From Pacificoceanicola sp049803835 (lineage in GTDB: Bacteria; Pseudomonadota; Alphaproteobacteria; Rhodobacterales; Rhodobacteraceae): a stretch of DNA of 64,000 nucleotides. Of the stretch, positions 1-11,450 are shown piece by piece (the stretch's first letter is position 1; the number at the start of each line of letters is the position of its first letter). The notes under the pieces are model-generated. The model was not told the DNA's origin, did no database searches, and saw only the letters and a program-made list of their open reading frames with translations. The translations under genes were made by a program, and so were the position numbers. The stretch lies in contig NZ_JBNAGK010000010.1 of NCBI RefSeq assembly GCF_049803835.1, forward strand, positions 62,001 to 126,000. Reading direction: 5' to 3'.

Positions 1-824
1 ACGTCCAGCCGGGTTTCCTCGCGCAGCTCGCGGATGGCGGCCTGTTCGGCGGTCTCATCGCGGTTGAGGTGCCCGCCAGGCAGCGCCAGCGTGCCCTTCC
101 CGGGCTGCACCCCGCGCCGCACCATCAGCACGTGGCCGGACTGCACAACCACCGCATCGGCGGTGTTGATCGGGATCGGGTAGCCAAAGACTTTCTCCGC
201 CGCCTCCGTCCCGGCGCGGTAGCGCTGGATGTAGGTGGCCTCGGCGCGCACGGTCCGTACCGCTTCGGGATTGGCGTCGATCCAGCCCTGGAAGGCCGCG
301 ACGGAAGCCGCGCCGAAGGTTTCGACCAGGTCGCCCGTGGCATTGTCCAGCAGCAGGGCACGCCGCAGGTCAGTGGCGTTGATTACCCGACCAGCGTGTT
401 TCAAGGGCTCCACCGGCAGCGCCTCCCATTCCGGGAACCACTTGAGATAGCGCGAGGATTTGTCCTTCTCGAAGCCGGTCAGCAGGACCTTGACGGCCTC
501 CTCCTCCCAGCCACGGGCCCGGATGTACGCCTTCACCGCCATGCGGACATTCGCCGCCCAGGCACGGTCTGAATAGAGCGTGTCGATCAGCGGCAGAATG
601 TCGAGCCGGGCCTCCAGCCCGGTGACCACCTTGCGCACCAGCGCCTTGCGCTCGTCGAAACTCAGCGGGTTGCGGAAACTGCGTGGCCGGTAGGCGCTGC
701 CGACGAGCAGGAGCACGTCATTGGCGGCACGCGCGGCGGTTTCCAGGATGTGCAGGTGGGCCTTCGTGACAGGGTTGACCCGGCCGATCATGACGGCCAG
801 AACCCGCGTGTCGGGGTCTTTCAT
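1..824 (-). CDS. Bifunctional NMN adenylyltransferase / Nudix hydrolase (3' end outside window)
   Basis: Reading the minus strand from the ATG at 824 gives an open frame that runs off the window edge (274 codons visible). The N-terminus carries a nucleotidyltransferase signature, GRVNPVTKAH, in which Thr replaces the first His of the usual HxGH, a variation known in this fold. The last visible residues form a Nudix box (GGH, E, REL, REE spaced as expected). This two-domain order matches NadM-type NMN adenylyltransferase fused to an ADP-ribose or NMN-processing Nudix domain, used in NAD synthesis and salvage. A GGAGGA ribosome site lies 7 bases before the ATG. The C-terminus cannot be judged because it is outside the window. 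Confidence 0.85.
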   Translation of the reverse strand, partial: MKDPDTRVLAVMIGRVNPVTKAHLHILETAARAANDVLLLVGSAYRPRSFRNPLSFDERKALVRKVVTGLEARLDILPLIDTLYSDRAWAANVRMAVKAYIRARGWEEEAVKVLLTGFEKDKSSRYLKWFPEWEALPVEPLKHAGRVINATDLRRALLLDNATGDLVETFGAASVAAFQGWIDANPEAVRTVRAEATYIQRYRAGTEAAEKVFGYPIPINTADAVVVQSGHVLMVRRGVQPGKGTLALPGGHLNRDETAEQAAIRELREETRLD

Positions 825-1262
825 CAGTGCGTCCTCCGCTCTGCTATGTCGAAGCACTCCGGACCTCCCGGAATGCCGTGGCCGCACCAAAAGCCGAAAA
901 GCTGTATTTGGCAAGCGGAATCGTTGCGAGACCAGCTTCCCGTGCTCAGGACTCCGAACCGGGAAACTGCGCCAACTACTGCCCTGACCATCCTCTCAAA
1001 TAGTGATTCACATCCGGAGCCGAGAAACGACCTTCGCTGCGGCCACCATCAGCGGCGGCAATGCGCAGGAAACGGTCACCGAGGACTTTGACGCCATCTC
1101 GGCTTTCTGGTCGGCAAATGGTCAAATATGTAAACGCGCCCTGGTTGCCGTTTTGGGCGGTCGGTCGTGGCTTGCCCGCAAGTCTTGTCCCGAGCGTCAC
1201 ATTTTGTCGCCCTGACACCGGAATCAAGGTTTCCATCCGTGACGGGCGAAAGCCCGGCGATG
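825..1262. other. Intergenic stretch, no gene recognised
   Basis: About 440 bases separate the convergent or tandem minus-strand genes. Short open frames occur but none has a credible ribosome site, family resemblance or coding pattern. I see no tRNA or clear terminator. Confidence 0.5.
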
Positions 1263-2285
1263 CTATGTGAGGGACCTGGTTGATTTCCGTGGGATCAGGC
1301 TCGGGGTGATCTTCCTGACGGTCGCAATGTCGCCGTCATCGAACAAGAGCTGCAGGGCCACTTCGGCGACGCGATCGAAGGGGACGCGCACTGTCGTCAG
1401 CGGAACCGGCAAGCGGCTGACGATCGGGATGTCGTTGTAGCCGACCAAAGAGATATCATCGGGCACGGAAAGCCCGGCGCGGGCGATGGCGGACATGCTG
1501 CCGATCGCCGTGTTGTCGTTGATGGCAAAGATCGCGGTTGGTGGATGCGCCAGAGCCAGAAGGGTTTGCGCCGCCGTTTCGCCGGATTCGATGCTGAAGG
1601 TCGACGGCACGACAAGCTCGGGCGCGGCGTCGATCCCGGCTTCGGACAGCGCCTGCCGATACCCGGCGAGCCGCCCCAGCGAACTGGTGGCATAGTCCGG
1701 CCCGGCAATGATTCCGATGCGGCGGTGGCCAAGGTCGATCAGGTGCCGCGTCGCCAGATAGCCGCCCAGCTGATCGTCCCCGACCGAAGCCGCGCTGGCC
1801 CCGTTGTGGCGCAGCGCATAGACGAAGGGCACGCCGCGGCCGCGCAATTCATCCCCGAAGTGGTCACCCTCGCGGGCGGTCGTCAGGATCAGGCCATCGA
1901 CGCCCCGACGGATCAGCGCCTCGGCGGCCTTGCGGCTGGCCTCGGGGTTGTCGTCGGTGGTCGCCACGATGGCAAATCGGCCCTGTTGCGCTGCGGCGGC
2001 ACTGACAGCTTCGTAGAGCATCGCCATGACGGTGTCCGTCAGGCGCGGCACGATCACCCCGATTGTGCCCGTCGATCCGCGCCGCAGGTTGGCCGCCGAC
2101 AGGTCGCGGATATAGCCCAGCTTGCGGGCGATGTCCCGCACATGCCGTGCCTTTGCTGAGTCGTTGTTCGGAAGCCGCTCGTCCAGCATCCGGGAGACGG
2201 TGGATTTCGAAACGCCGGCTTCGCGCGCAACATCGTGAAGTGTTACCCGCGCCTTTGTTTTCATGGATGTTTCGCCGTCAGCCAT
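1263..2285 (-). CDS. LacI-family transcriptional regulator
   Basis: The 340-residue product begins with a LacI-type helix-turn-helix (TLHDVAREAGVSKSTVSR) followed by a periplasmic-binding-protein-like effector domain, including the typical GLI, GYR and FAINDN-type segments. The ATG at 2285 was chosen because GGAGGA sits 6 bases upstream; a longer in-frame extension to 2480 would run across the intergenic operator and is unlikely. The gene is divergent from a DapA-family gene and a TAXI-TRAP transporter, so it probably senses the transported compound or a breakdown product and represses that operon. The ligand is not identifiable from sequence. Confidence 0.92.
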   Translation of the reverse strand: MADGETSMKTKARVTLHDVAREAGVSKSTVSRMLDERLPNNDSAKARHVRDIARKLGYIRDLSAANLRRGSTGTIGVIVPRLTDTVMAMLYEAVSAAAAQQGRFAIVATTDDNPEASRKAAEALIRRGVDGLILTTAREGDHFGDELRGRGVPFVYALRHNGASAASVGDDQLGGYLATRHLIDLGHRRIGIIAGPDYATSSLGRLAGYRQALSEAGIDAAPELVVPSTFSIESGETAAQTLLALAHPPTAIFAINDNTAIGSMSAIARAGLSVPDDISLVGYNDIPIVSRLPVPLTTVRVPFDRVAEVALQLLFDDGDIATVRKITPSLIPRKSTRSLT

Positions 2286-2330
2286 GGGATCTCCTCCGAC
2301 GCGGTCTGCGCCGATACCCAAAACTAGCAC

Positions 2331-2359
2331 TTGACAGGCGCGTCTGGCAATGCATTTTT
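2331..2359 (+). promoter_or_regulatory. Candidate promoter of the DapA/TRAP operon
   Basis: A perfect TTGACA -35 hexamer occupies 2331-2336. A weak AT-rich -10 (ATTTTT, 2354-2359) follows after 17 bases. Transcription would start inside the neighbouring operator, fitting repression by the divergent LacI protein. The -10 is a poor match, so this is an inference. Confidence 0.4.
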
Positions 2360-2385
2360 GGGAACGTTCCCGCAATCGTTCCCAA
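2358..2385. promoter_or_regulatory. LacI-type operator, nested palindromes
   Basis: The perfect 12-base palindrome GGGAACGTTCCC lies at 2360-2371. A second arm makes a perfect 9-base inverted repeat, TTGGGAACG (2358-2366) with CGTTCCCAA (2377-2385). The central CG and the location between the divergent LacI gene and its presumed target operon are typical of LacI-family operators. Confidence 0.7.
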
Positions 2386-2443
2386 ACGGGAGTTGCAGCG
2401 CGGGTCAGACAGTTTCTTGAACGCATCTGGAGGAGTTTCCGAC

Positions 2444-3385
2444 ATGCAACCCATGGATATGCGCGGCCTGAATCCCGCACCCGTCACCGCCTTCAACAAG
2501 GACGGCTCGCTCGACATGGAGGCGAACATCCGCATCGCCAAATGGCTGGCCAGCTTCGATCAGGTCAAATCGCTGGTCATCCTCGGCCACGCGGGTGAGG
2601 GCACCTTCCTGACGCCGGACGAGCGGCTGGACCTGATCCGTGCCTACAAGGATGCGGTCGATATTCCGATCATCGCGGGCATCACCGGCGAAGGCACCAA
2701 GGTTGCCGCCGAAGAGGCCAAGCGGTCGTTCGATGCCGGTGCGACCGGCGCGCTGGTCTATCCGAACCACGGCTGGCTGCGCTTCGGCTTCCAGAAGGGC
2801 GCGCCGCAGGACCGCTACAAGGCGATCTACGAAGAGGGCGGTCTGCAGACCATTCTGTTCCAGTACCCCGATGCGACCAAGGCGTCCTACGATCTGGACA
2901 CCCAGCTGGACATCGCCGCGCAGCCGGGCTGCGTCGCCACCAAGAACGGCGTGCGCAACATGAAGCGCTGGTACGTCGAGATCCCCGAGCTGAAGAAAGC
3001 CCAGCCCGACCTGCAGATCCTGTCCTGCCATGACGAATGGCTGCTGCCGACCATGTTCGACGTCGACGGCCTGCTGGTCGGCTACGGCAACATCGCGCCG
3101 GAACTGCTGATCGACCTGATCGCCGCAGGCAAGGCGCAGGATTATACTGCTGCTCGCAAGGTGTTCGAACAGCTGCTGCCCGTCACCCGCGCCGTCTATC
3201 ACCGCGGTTCGCACATGGAAGGCACCGTGGCGCTCAAGATCGGCCTGCGCCACCGTGGCCTTCTGGATCACGCGACCATCCGCGAGCCGCTCAAGGATCT
3301 GGGCGAGGCCGCCGAGCGCGAGATCGAAGCCGCCTTCGACGCCGCCGGCATCGGCCGCGTCGATCTGGCGATGGCTGCCGAATAA
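2444..3385 (+). CDS. Dihydrodipicolinate synthase family (DapA/NanA-type) aldolase or dehydratase
   Basis: The 313-residue product has the class I aldolase barrel pattern of the DapA/N-acetylneuraminate lyase family. Lys167 (CVATKNG) fits the Schiff-base lysine and Tyr141 (FQYPD) the catalytic tyrosine. The substrate loop is unlike housekeeping DapA, and the gene sits directly upstream of a TAXI-TRAP transporter under a divergent LacI regulator. A role in breaking down an imported 2-oxo acid or sugar-acid derivative is therefore more likely than lysine synthesis. The start at 2444 follows GGAGGAG at 2429-2435. The exact reaction cannot be named from sequence. Confidence 0.88.
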   Translation: MQPMDMRGLNPAPVTAFNKDGSLDMEANIRIAKWLASFDQVKSLVILGHAGEGTFLTPDERLDLIRAYKDAVDIPIIAGITGEGTKVAAEEAKRSFDAGATGALVYPNHGWLRFGFQKGAPQDRYKAIYEEGGLQTILFQYPDATKASYDLDTQLDIAAQPGCVATKNGVRNMKRWYVEIPELKKAQPDLQILSCHDEWLLPTMFDVDGLLVGYGNIAPELLIDLIAAGKAQDYTAARKVFEQLLPVTRAVYHRGSHMEGTVALKIGLRHRGLLDHATIREPLKDLGEAAEREIEAAFDAAGIGRVDLAMAAE

Positions 3386-3398
3386 GAGCAAACCGTTT

Positions 3399-3421
3399 GC
3401 CCCCGGTCCCGTGCCGGGGGC
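3399..3421 (+). other. Intercistronic hairpin between DapA-like gene and TRAP binding-protein gene
   Basis: A perfect 8-base GC stem (GCCCCCGG / CCGGGGGC) with a 7-base loop fills the gap just before the ribosome site of the binding-protein gene. There is no T-run, so it is more likely an RNA stability or processing element than a terminator. Confidence 0.5.
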
Positions 3422-3445
3422 AGATTGGCCACAAGGGAGGAAACC

Positions 3446-4447
3446 ATGTTCAATTTCAAATTCAACGGTCTGCGCCTCGCCGCGACCGCGACCATTGCGG
3501 CGGCAATCGCGGCGACGTCCGTCGCCGCGCAGGACGTGCGCATCGGCGCCATGCGCGAAGGCTCGTCCTGGTACGTGTTCGCCGCGACGCTGGAACAGAT
3601 CATCGAGCCGATCCTGGGCGACAACTCGGTCGAGGTCATCGCGCGGGGCGGCGGCGTCGCCAACCCGATGGTCGTGCAGGGCGGCAAGGCGGAAATCGCG
3701 CTGTCCAACGTCGCATCGGCGGTCTGGGCCGCGAACGGCGACGACGTCTACCAGGGCATGAGCGCCCCGGACATCCGCGCGCTCGTCGGCGGCCTGAACA
3801 ACGTCTATGTCGGCGTGATGGCCAGCAAGAGCTTTGTCGATCAGATGGGCACCACGGACCTCGCGGCGATCATGGCCTCGGGCAAGCCGGTGCGCGTGCT
3901 GATGAAGCCGGTCGGGTCGTCCGCCGTTCCGGTGGCCGAGATGATCTTTGAAGGTCTCGGCACCTCGGTGGACCAGATCAAGGCCAATGGCGGCGATATC
4001 ATCCAGGTCGATACCGGCCAGATCGCCGACCAGATGCGCAACGGCAATGCCGACATCTACATCGACACGATGATCAAGGGGCACCCGACGATCACCGAGG
4101 TCGCGCTGACCACCGATGTCGTCTTTCTCGACATCCCCGACGCGGCCATGGCGCTTCTGGAAAAGAACGGCCTGACACCGGGCAGCTACGGCCCCGAGTG
4201 GTACAAGGGCCAGACCGAGGCGACGTCCGGCGCCAACCTGGGCACCGTCCTGATCGCCAACGCCAGCCTGGACGAGGAAACGGCCTACCAGATCACCAAG
4301 GCGATCATCGAGAACGCCGACGCGCTGAAGGCGTCGCATGGCGCATGGTCCCGCTTCGATCCGGCCAAGGCGATGCTGCCCGAGAATGTCGGGATCGAAC
4401 TGCATCCCGGTGCCGCGCGCTACTACCGCGAAGCCGGCCTGATGTGA
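3446..4447 (+). CDS. TAXI-family TRAP transporter substrate-binding protein
   Basis: The 333-residue product starts with a cleavable signal peptide (cleavage likely after SVAAQ or near it), followed by a TAXI-type binding fold: an early GSSWY segment, a GGGVANPMVVQGG segment and later A-I-I-ENAD helices near the C-terminus. It would capture the substrate in the periplasm and deliver it to the fused permease downstream. GGAGG at 3436-3440 supports the ATG at 3446 rather than the upstream TTG at 3425. The substrate is unknown; the DapA-family neighbour suggests an organic or sugar acid. Confidence 0.88.
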   Translation: MFNFKFNGLRLAATATIAAAIAATSVAAQDVRIGAMREGSSWYVFAATLEQIIEPILGDNSVEVIARGGGVANPMVVQGGKAEIALSNVASAVWAANGDDVYQGMSAPDIRALVGGLNNVYVGVMASKSFVDQMGTTDLAAIMASGKPVRVLMKPVGSSAVPVAEMIFEGLGTSVDQIKANGGDIIQVDTGQIADQMRNGNADIYIDTMIKGHPTITEVALTTDVVFLDIPDAAMALLEKNGLTPGSYGPEWYKGQTEATSGANLGTVLIANASLDEETAYQITKAIIENADALKASHGAWSRFDPAKAMLPENVGIELHPGAARYYREAGLM

Positions 4448-4453
4448 TCCACA

Positions 4454-4478
4454 GGCGCGGCCGCATCACGGCCGCGCC
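4454..4478 (+). other. Intercistronic hairpin between TRAP binding-protein and permease genes
   Basis: A perfect 10-base stem (GGCGCGGCCG / CGGCCGCGCC) with a 5-base loop starts 6 bases after the binding-protein stop codon. Such hairpins commonly protect the 3' end of the binding-protein message and raise its level over the membrane subunit. Confidence 0.55.
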
Positions 4479-4511
4479 CCCCCTGACGCGATGTGCCAAA
4501 CAGAGGAGATC

Positions 4512-6410
4512 ATGCGCGCCATGCTGTCCCGCAACCCTGCCCACGCCATCGCCTTTGCGATCGGCATCGCCTTTGTCGCCTTTCAGGTCTGGCTGCTGTT
4601 CGAGGCCCAGCAACCGCTTCTGGAACGCCCTGTCCACCTGACCGCCGCGCTGGTCCTGTTGTTTCTCTACAAGCCGCTGAACGCCCCGGCGCTGCCGCGC
4701 TGGCTGTGCGTAGCCATTGACGCCGCGCTGATCCTGGGCGCCCTGGCGGTTCTGGGCTACTACCTGACCGGGTTCGAGCGGCTGACCACCCGGATGGAGA
4801 ACGTCTCGCCGATCTTCACCACCGACATCGTCTTTGGCGGTCTGCTGGTCTTCCTGCTGCTCGAAGGGTCGCGCCGCGCGGTTGGCATGATCCTGGTCTG
4901 GGTACTGCTGGCCTTCATCGCCTATGCGTTCTGGGGCAATATCCTGCCCGGCTGGCTGCAATTCCGTGGCTTCGGCGTTGAGGCCGCGACAGAGATCACC
5001 ACCATGACCACGGCGGGTGTGCTGGGCATCACCACCTCGACCTCGGTCAGCTTCATCTTCTATTTCATCCTGTTCGGCGCGTTCTACTCGGCGGTGGGAG
5101 GTGGCCAGCTGTTCATCGACCTCGCCATCCGCGCCGCCGGTCGTGCCACGGGTGGCACCGCCAAGGCCGCGATCATCGGTTCGTCGCTGATGGGGTCCAT
5201 CTCGGGCTCCGCCGTGGCCAATGTCGTGTCCACCGGCGTCTTTACCATCCCGCTGATGAAGAAGACCGGGGTGCCGGATCATCGCGCCGCCGGGATCGAG
5301 GCCATCGCCTCGACCGGGGGGCAGCTGATGCCGCCGATCATGGGGGTCGCCGCCTTCATCATGGCCGAGCTTCTGGGCATGCCTTATGCGCAGATCGCCT
5401 TGGCGGGCCTGATTCCGGCAGTTGCCTTCTACCTTGCGCTGCTGCTGGTGGTCGACCTGACCGCGCGGCGCGACGGCGTCCGCGCCATGACCGCCGCCGA
5501 GATCGCCGAGATCCCCGCACTGTTGCCGCGCCTGCACCTGATCCTGCCGCCGCTGGTGCTGATCGGACTGCTGGTCAGCGGCTACTCGGCCTCGTATTCC
5601 GCCGTGATCGCCTCGCTGGCCTGCCTCGTGACGCCATTCCTGCGCCGCACCACCTGGATCGGCATGACAGAGGTCAAGGAGGCCCTGCGCGACGCGCCGC
5701 GCCAGGCCGCCGAGGTCGCCGTGCCCATCGCCGCCATCGGCATCGTGATCGCCGTGGCCGTCCAGTCCAACCTGGCGCTGAAATTCGCCGGATCGCTGCT
5801 GTCGCTCTCCGAAGGCTCGATCTACCTGTCGCTGATGCTGGCCATGGTCGGCTGCATCGTCATGGGCATGGGCCTGCCGACGGTCGCCGCCTACATCATC
5901 GGCGCGGTGCTGTTCGTCCCGGCCATCCAGAAGCTGGGCATCGAGCCTCTGGCCGCGCATTTCTTCATCTTCTACTACTGCGTGCTGTCGATGGTGACGC
6001 CGCCGGTGGCGCTGGCCTCTTTCGCGGCCGCCGCCGTGGGGCAGGCCTCGACCGTCAAGACCTCGCTCTCGGCCTTCGGTCTGTCGCTGGTCGCCTTCTT
6101 CGTGCCCTTTGCTTTTGTCTTCGATCCCGGGGTTCTGGCCCAGGGGTCGCTGGCCCGGATCGGCTTCAGCGCCCTGTCGCTGCTGGTCTCGACCGCGCTT
6201 TGGGCCGTGGCCTTTGGCGGCTGGTCGGGCAGGCCACTGGGCTGGGCCACGCGCCTGCCGATCGGGCTGGCCGGGTTGGTGGCCGTGATCGCGCCGTCAG
6301 GCTCGCTGCCCTGGCTGATCGCGCTGTGTGCGGGATGGTTCTTGACCATCGGTGTCGCCGTGCTGTCGCGGCGGACCAAGTCAGCCGCGCTGCCGAACCC
6401 TGCGGAGTAA
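4512..6410 (+). CDS. TRAP transporter fused permease (DctQM-type, TAXI class)
   Basis: The 632-residue, very hydrophobic product has about 16 or more predicted membrane segments. An N-terminal four-helix DctQ-like part (to roughly residue 110) is followed by a DctM-like part with the hallmark GSISGSAVANVVSTG and MKKTGVP segments near residue 225-260, characteristic of fused TAXI-TRAP permeases. It uses ion gradients to import the ligand brought by the binding protein encoded just upstream. Start chosen at 4512, with GAGGA 5 bases upstream, over an in-frame ATG at 4491. It is the last recognisable gene of the operon. Confidence 0.93.
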   Translation: MRAMLSRNPAHAIAFAIGIAFVAFQVWLLFEAQQPLLERPVHLTAALVLLFLYKPLNAPALPRWLCVAIDAALILGALAVLGYYLTGFERLTTRMENVSPIFTTDIVFGGLLVFLLLEGSRRAVGMILVWVLLAFIAYAFWGNILPGWLQFRGFGVEAATEITTMTTAGVLGITTSTSVSFIFYFILFGAFYSAVGGGQLFIDLAIRAAGRATGGTAKAAIIGSSLMGSISGSAVANVVSTGVFTIPLMKKTGVPDHRAAGIEAIASTGGQLMPPIMGVAAFIMAELLGMPYAQIALAGLIPAVAFYLALLLVVDLTARRDGVRAMTAAEIAEIPALLPRLHLILPPLVLIGLLVSGYSASYSAVIASLACLVTPFLRRTTWIGMTEVKEALRDAPRQAAEVAVPIAAIGIVIAVAVQSNLALKFAGSLLSLSEGSIYLSLMLAMVGCIVMGMGLPTVAAYIIGAVLFVPAIQKLGIEPLAAHFFIFYYCVLSMVTPPVALASFAAAAVGQASTVKTSLSAFGLSLVAFFVPFAFVFDPGVLAQGSLARIGFSALSLLVSTALWAVAFGGWSGRPLGWATRLPIGLAGLVAVIAPSGSLPWLIALCAGWFLTIGVAVLSRRTKSAALPNPAE

Positions 6411-7207
6411 TCCATGACCATCCTGCACCGGCCCGAAAGCGGCATTGTCAAGAGGTCTGGCAGAGTGACGATCCGGCAGGTCACGGAGCATCCGTTCATG
6501 TTCGTGGATGCCTTGGGATCAGGCGACGTCGTTCCTGCTGCGGATCTCGCACCGGACCGGCAAACCGCGGATCTGTATCGAGTCCGTGCCGGGCGCGGCT
6601 CTGATTCAGCTGATCGATGAGACCGATCCTGCGGGTTGGTCGGTGATCCCGGCGCACGACGGGCGCAGGGTCTACCATGTCCCCGCGCAGACAGGCAAAT
6701 GCGTCAGCCCCCGCGACAGCACCGTCGAAACCCCCGTGCATTTCGGCGCGGACGTCGATCCATGTCGTGTCCCCCATGATCCTCGGCATCCAGAGTGACC
6801 GAGCGACCCTTCGATCTCGCAAAGCGTCGGTGTCGACGTCGATGTTCCTCTGTGCCAGAGCCGTTCGGCGGCGGTAGAAAGTCCGGAAAAGTTTACCGTC
6901 CAAGATGCGTTGGCACGGTTTCGACACACGCCGCGCCTTTCGCGGCCGGACAAAGATCGGGTTTCCAGTTTCGGGACTGCACGGCTATTCGCAGCGAGAT
7001 CGTTGGTGCGCTGCCGAACACTGCCCGCCATGAATGAGGGAACGCCAGCACCTATCCGGCCGTCCGGACCAGACTGCTCACGCGGCACCAACCATGGATC
7101 TGCGGCCAGGATTTCGCACGGATGCATCACGAAAAACGTCTGCGTCGCCCACTTGAGGCCGAAATTTCAGCATATTTACAGAAACTTGCAAGAAAACAGA
7201 AAAACCT

Positions 7208-7236
7208 CTTGTGAAACCGTCGTCCGTTTTCACAAG
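7208..7236. repeat. Inverted repeat in gene-poor region
   Basis: CTTGTGAAA (7208-7216) and TTTCACAAG (7228-7236) are perfect complements separated by 11 bases. This could be a regulator site or an RNA hairpin; no gene start is obvious nearby. Confidence 0.4.
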
Positions 7237-7615
7237 TCCGACATATTTGGTTCGGGTCAGCGGAACCACGGACTGACGGAACCAACGCGGGAGCACGAAA
7301 CGCAGGACAGGACGACTGAATCCATACTGTCTGATCCGGCCCAGAGGCACCGTTTCGCGGTCGCCTGATCGTGCCCCTGCCATCACCGCGGATCGTGGCC
7401 CTTCCCGCGGCCGAGGGTAAAGACCTGCATCCTATCAGCGCCGTCTGCCAGCGAAAGGCCGGCAAGACTACCGCAATAGTGAAAACAGTCATGGCCGGCG
7501 AGTTGCCTGCCTCCCGGACGTCGAAGGCGACTGGCTTGGCCTCAGTCGTCAAGCCAGTCGATGAGGCCCGGGCGATCCGCGACGCGCAAGAGCGTCCCGA
7601 ATTTTCCTATCCGCC

Positions 7616-7638
7616 AAGGGTCCGCGCTGCGGACCCTT
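7616..7638 (-). terminator. Possible secA terminator hairpin
   Basis: A perfect 10-base stem (AAGGGTCCGC / GCGGACCCTT) with a GCT loop lies about 70 bases beyond the secA stop codon. The T-run on the minus strand is poor, so termination is only suggested. Confidence 0.4.
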
Positions 7639-7707
7639 TATCGTTCCTGGTTTGTCGAGAGGCCCGGTTCTCGGACATTCTTCTCCAAGTTTGTCACGCT
7701 CGGCGTA

Positions 7708-10428
<2,721 letters not shown>

Positions 10429-10601
10429 GCTGTCGTACCTGTTCCCAGCTTCGTGTGCGGCATCTGCTTGCCCGCCTCGCACTCAGCCCATATGAAACAG
10501 GGGAACGACTGGCCACGCAGAGCCCTTTGCGCATGTAAGGGGCGGGCCGGAGAGTGTCAACGCCGCCCGTGTAGCGGCCATGCCCGGAAGGACAAAAACA
10601 C

Positions 10602-11450
10602 ATGTCGAAAACCCTCACGATGCTTGGCGCAGCCGCCTTCGCGATCACCGCTGCGCTGCCCGTATGGGCCGAAGACGTAACCGCCGAGACCGTCGTCGCC
10701 ACCGTCGGCGGCACCGAGATCACCATCGGCCACATGATGACCGTCCGTGCCGGTCTGCCCGAGCAATACCAGCAATTGCCGCCGGATGTGCTCTGGAAAG
10801 GCATCCTCGACCAACTGGTGCAACAGGAAGCCATGGCGCAGGACGGCATCGCGGTGGAAACCCCGCGCGTGAAGTTCGCCATGGAAAACGAGCGCCGGTC
10901 GCTGCTGGCCTCCGTCGCCATCAGCCGCATCGCCGAGGAAGCCGTGACCGAGGAGGCCATCAAGGCGGCTTACCAGGCGCAGTACATCGACGGCGAGATG
11001 GGGCAGGAATACAACGCCTCCCACATCCTCGTGGAAACCGAGGACGAGGCCAAGGCGATCCTTGCGGAGGTCAAGGGCGGCGCCGATTTCGCCGAGACCG
11101 CCAAGGCCAAGTCCACCGGCCCCTCCGGTCCGAATGGCGGCGAACTGGGTTGGTTCGCGGCGGGCATGATGGTCGAACCGTTCCAGAAGGCCGTCGAGAG
11201 CCTCAACCCCGGCGACATCACCGGTCCGGTACAGACCCAGTTCGGCTGGCACGTCATCAAGCTGAACGACATCCGCACGCAGAAATCGCCGGAACTCGAG
11301 GCCGTACGCGCCGAGATCGTCAACGCGCTGCAGCAGGAAGCCGTCTCCAAGTACATTGACAGCCGCGTGTCGGAGTCCGATGTCTCGATCAAGGACTCGT
11401 CCTCGATCGACCCGTCGATCCTCACCAACCTTGAGCTTCTGGAGAAGTAA
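10602..11450 (+). CDS. Periplasmic parvulin-type peptidyl-prolyl isomerase
   Basis: The 282-residue product has a signal peptide (cleavage around ALPVWA-E), a SurA-like helical N-domain and a PpiC/parvulin rotamase domain (about residues 140-235). The latter shows the family pattern ASHILVET, GGELGWFAAGMM and TQFGWHVIKL. It should help fold exported proteins in the periplasm. It is divergent from secA and directly abuts argJ, whose GTG start follows the TAA stop without a gap. Confidence 0.92.
   Translation: MSKTLTMLGAAAFAITAALPVWAEDVTAETVVATVGGTEITIGHMMTVRAGLPEQYQQLPPDVLWKGILDQLVQQEAMAQDGIAVETPRVKFAMENERRSLLASVAISRIAEEAVTEEAIKAAYQAQYIDGEMGQEYNASHILVETEDEAKAILAEVKGGADFAETAKAKSTGPSGPNGGELGWFAAGMMVEPFQKAVESLNPGDITGPVQTQFGWHVIKLNDIRTQKSPELEAVRAEIVNALQQEAVSKYIDSRVSESDVSIKDSSSIDPSILTNLELLEK

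Larger units (their letters stand above)
6411..7707. other. Gene-poor 1.3 kb region
   Basis: No open frame here carries a recognisable domain. Several frames of 60-150 codons exist on both strands but overlap each other and lack good ribosome sites; the frames starting at 6414 and 6508 on the plus strand could be remnants of one broken gene. The part from about 7140 to 7330 is less GC-rich than the surroundings and contains an inverted repeat. I therefore annotate no CDS. Confidence 0.5.

Noticed and set aside
2286..2480. N-terminal extension of the LacI regulator
   Set aside because: It would run through the palindromic operator and the start of the divergent gene. The ATG at 2285 has a strong ribosome site and a normal LacI start.
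6496..6927. Possible transposase remnant on the minus strand
   Set aside because: No DDE or other transposase motif and no terminal inverted repeats could be seen.
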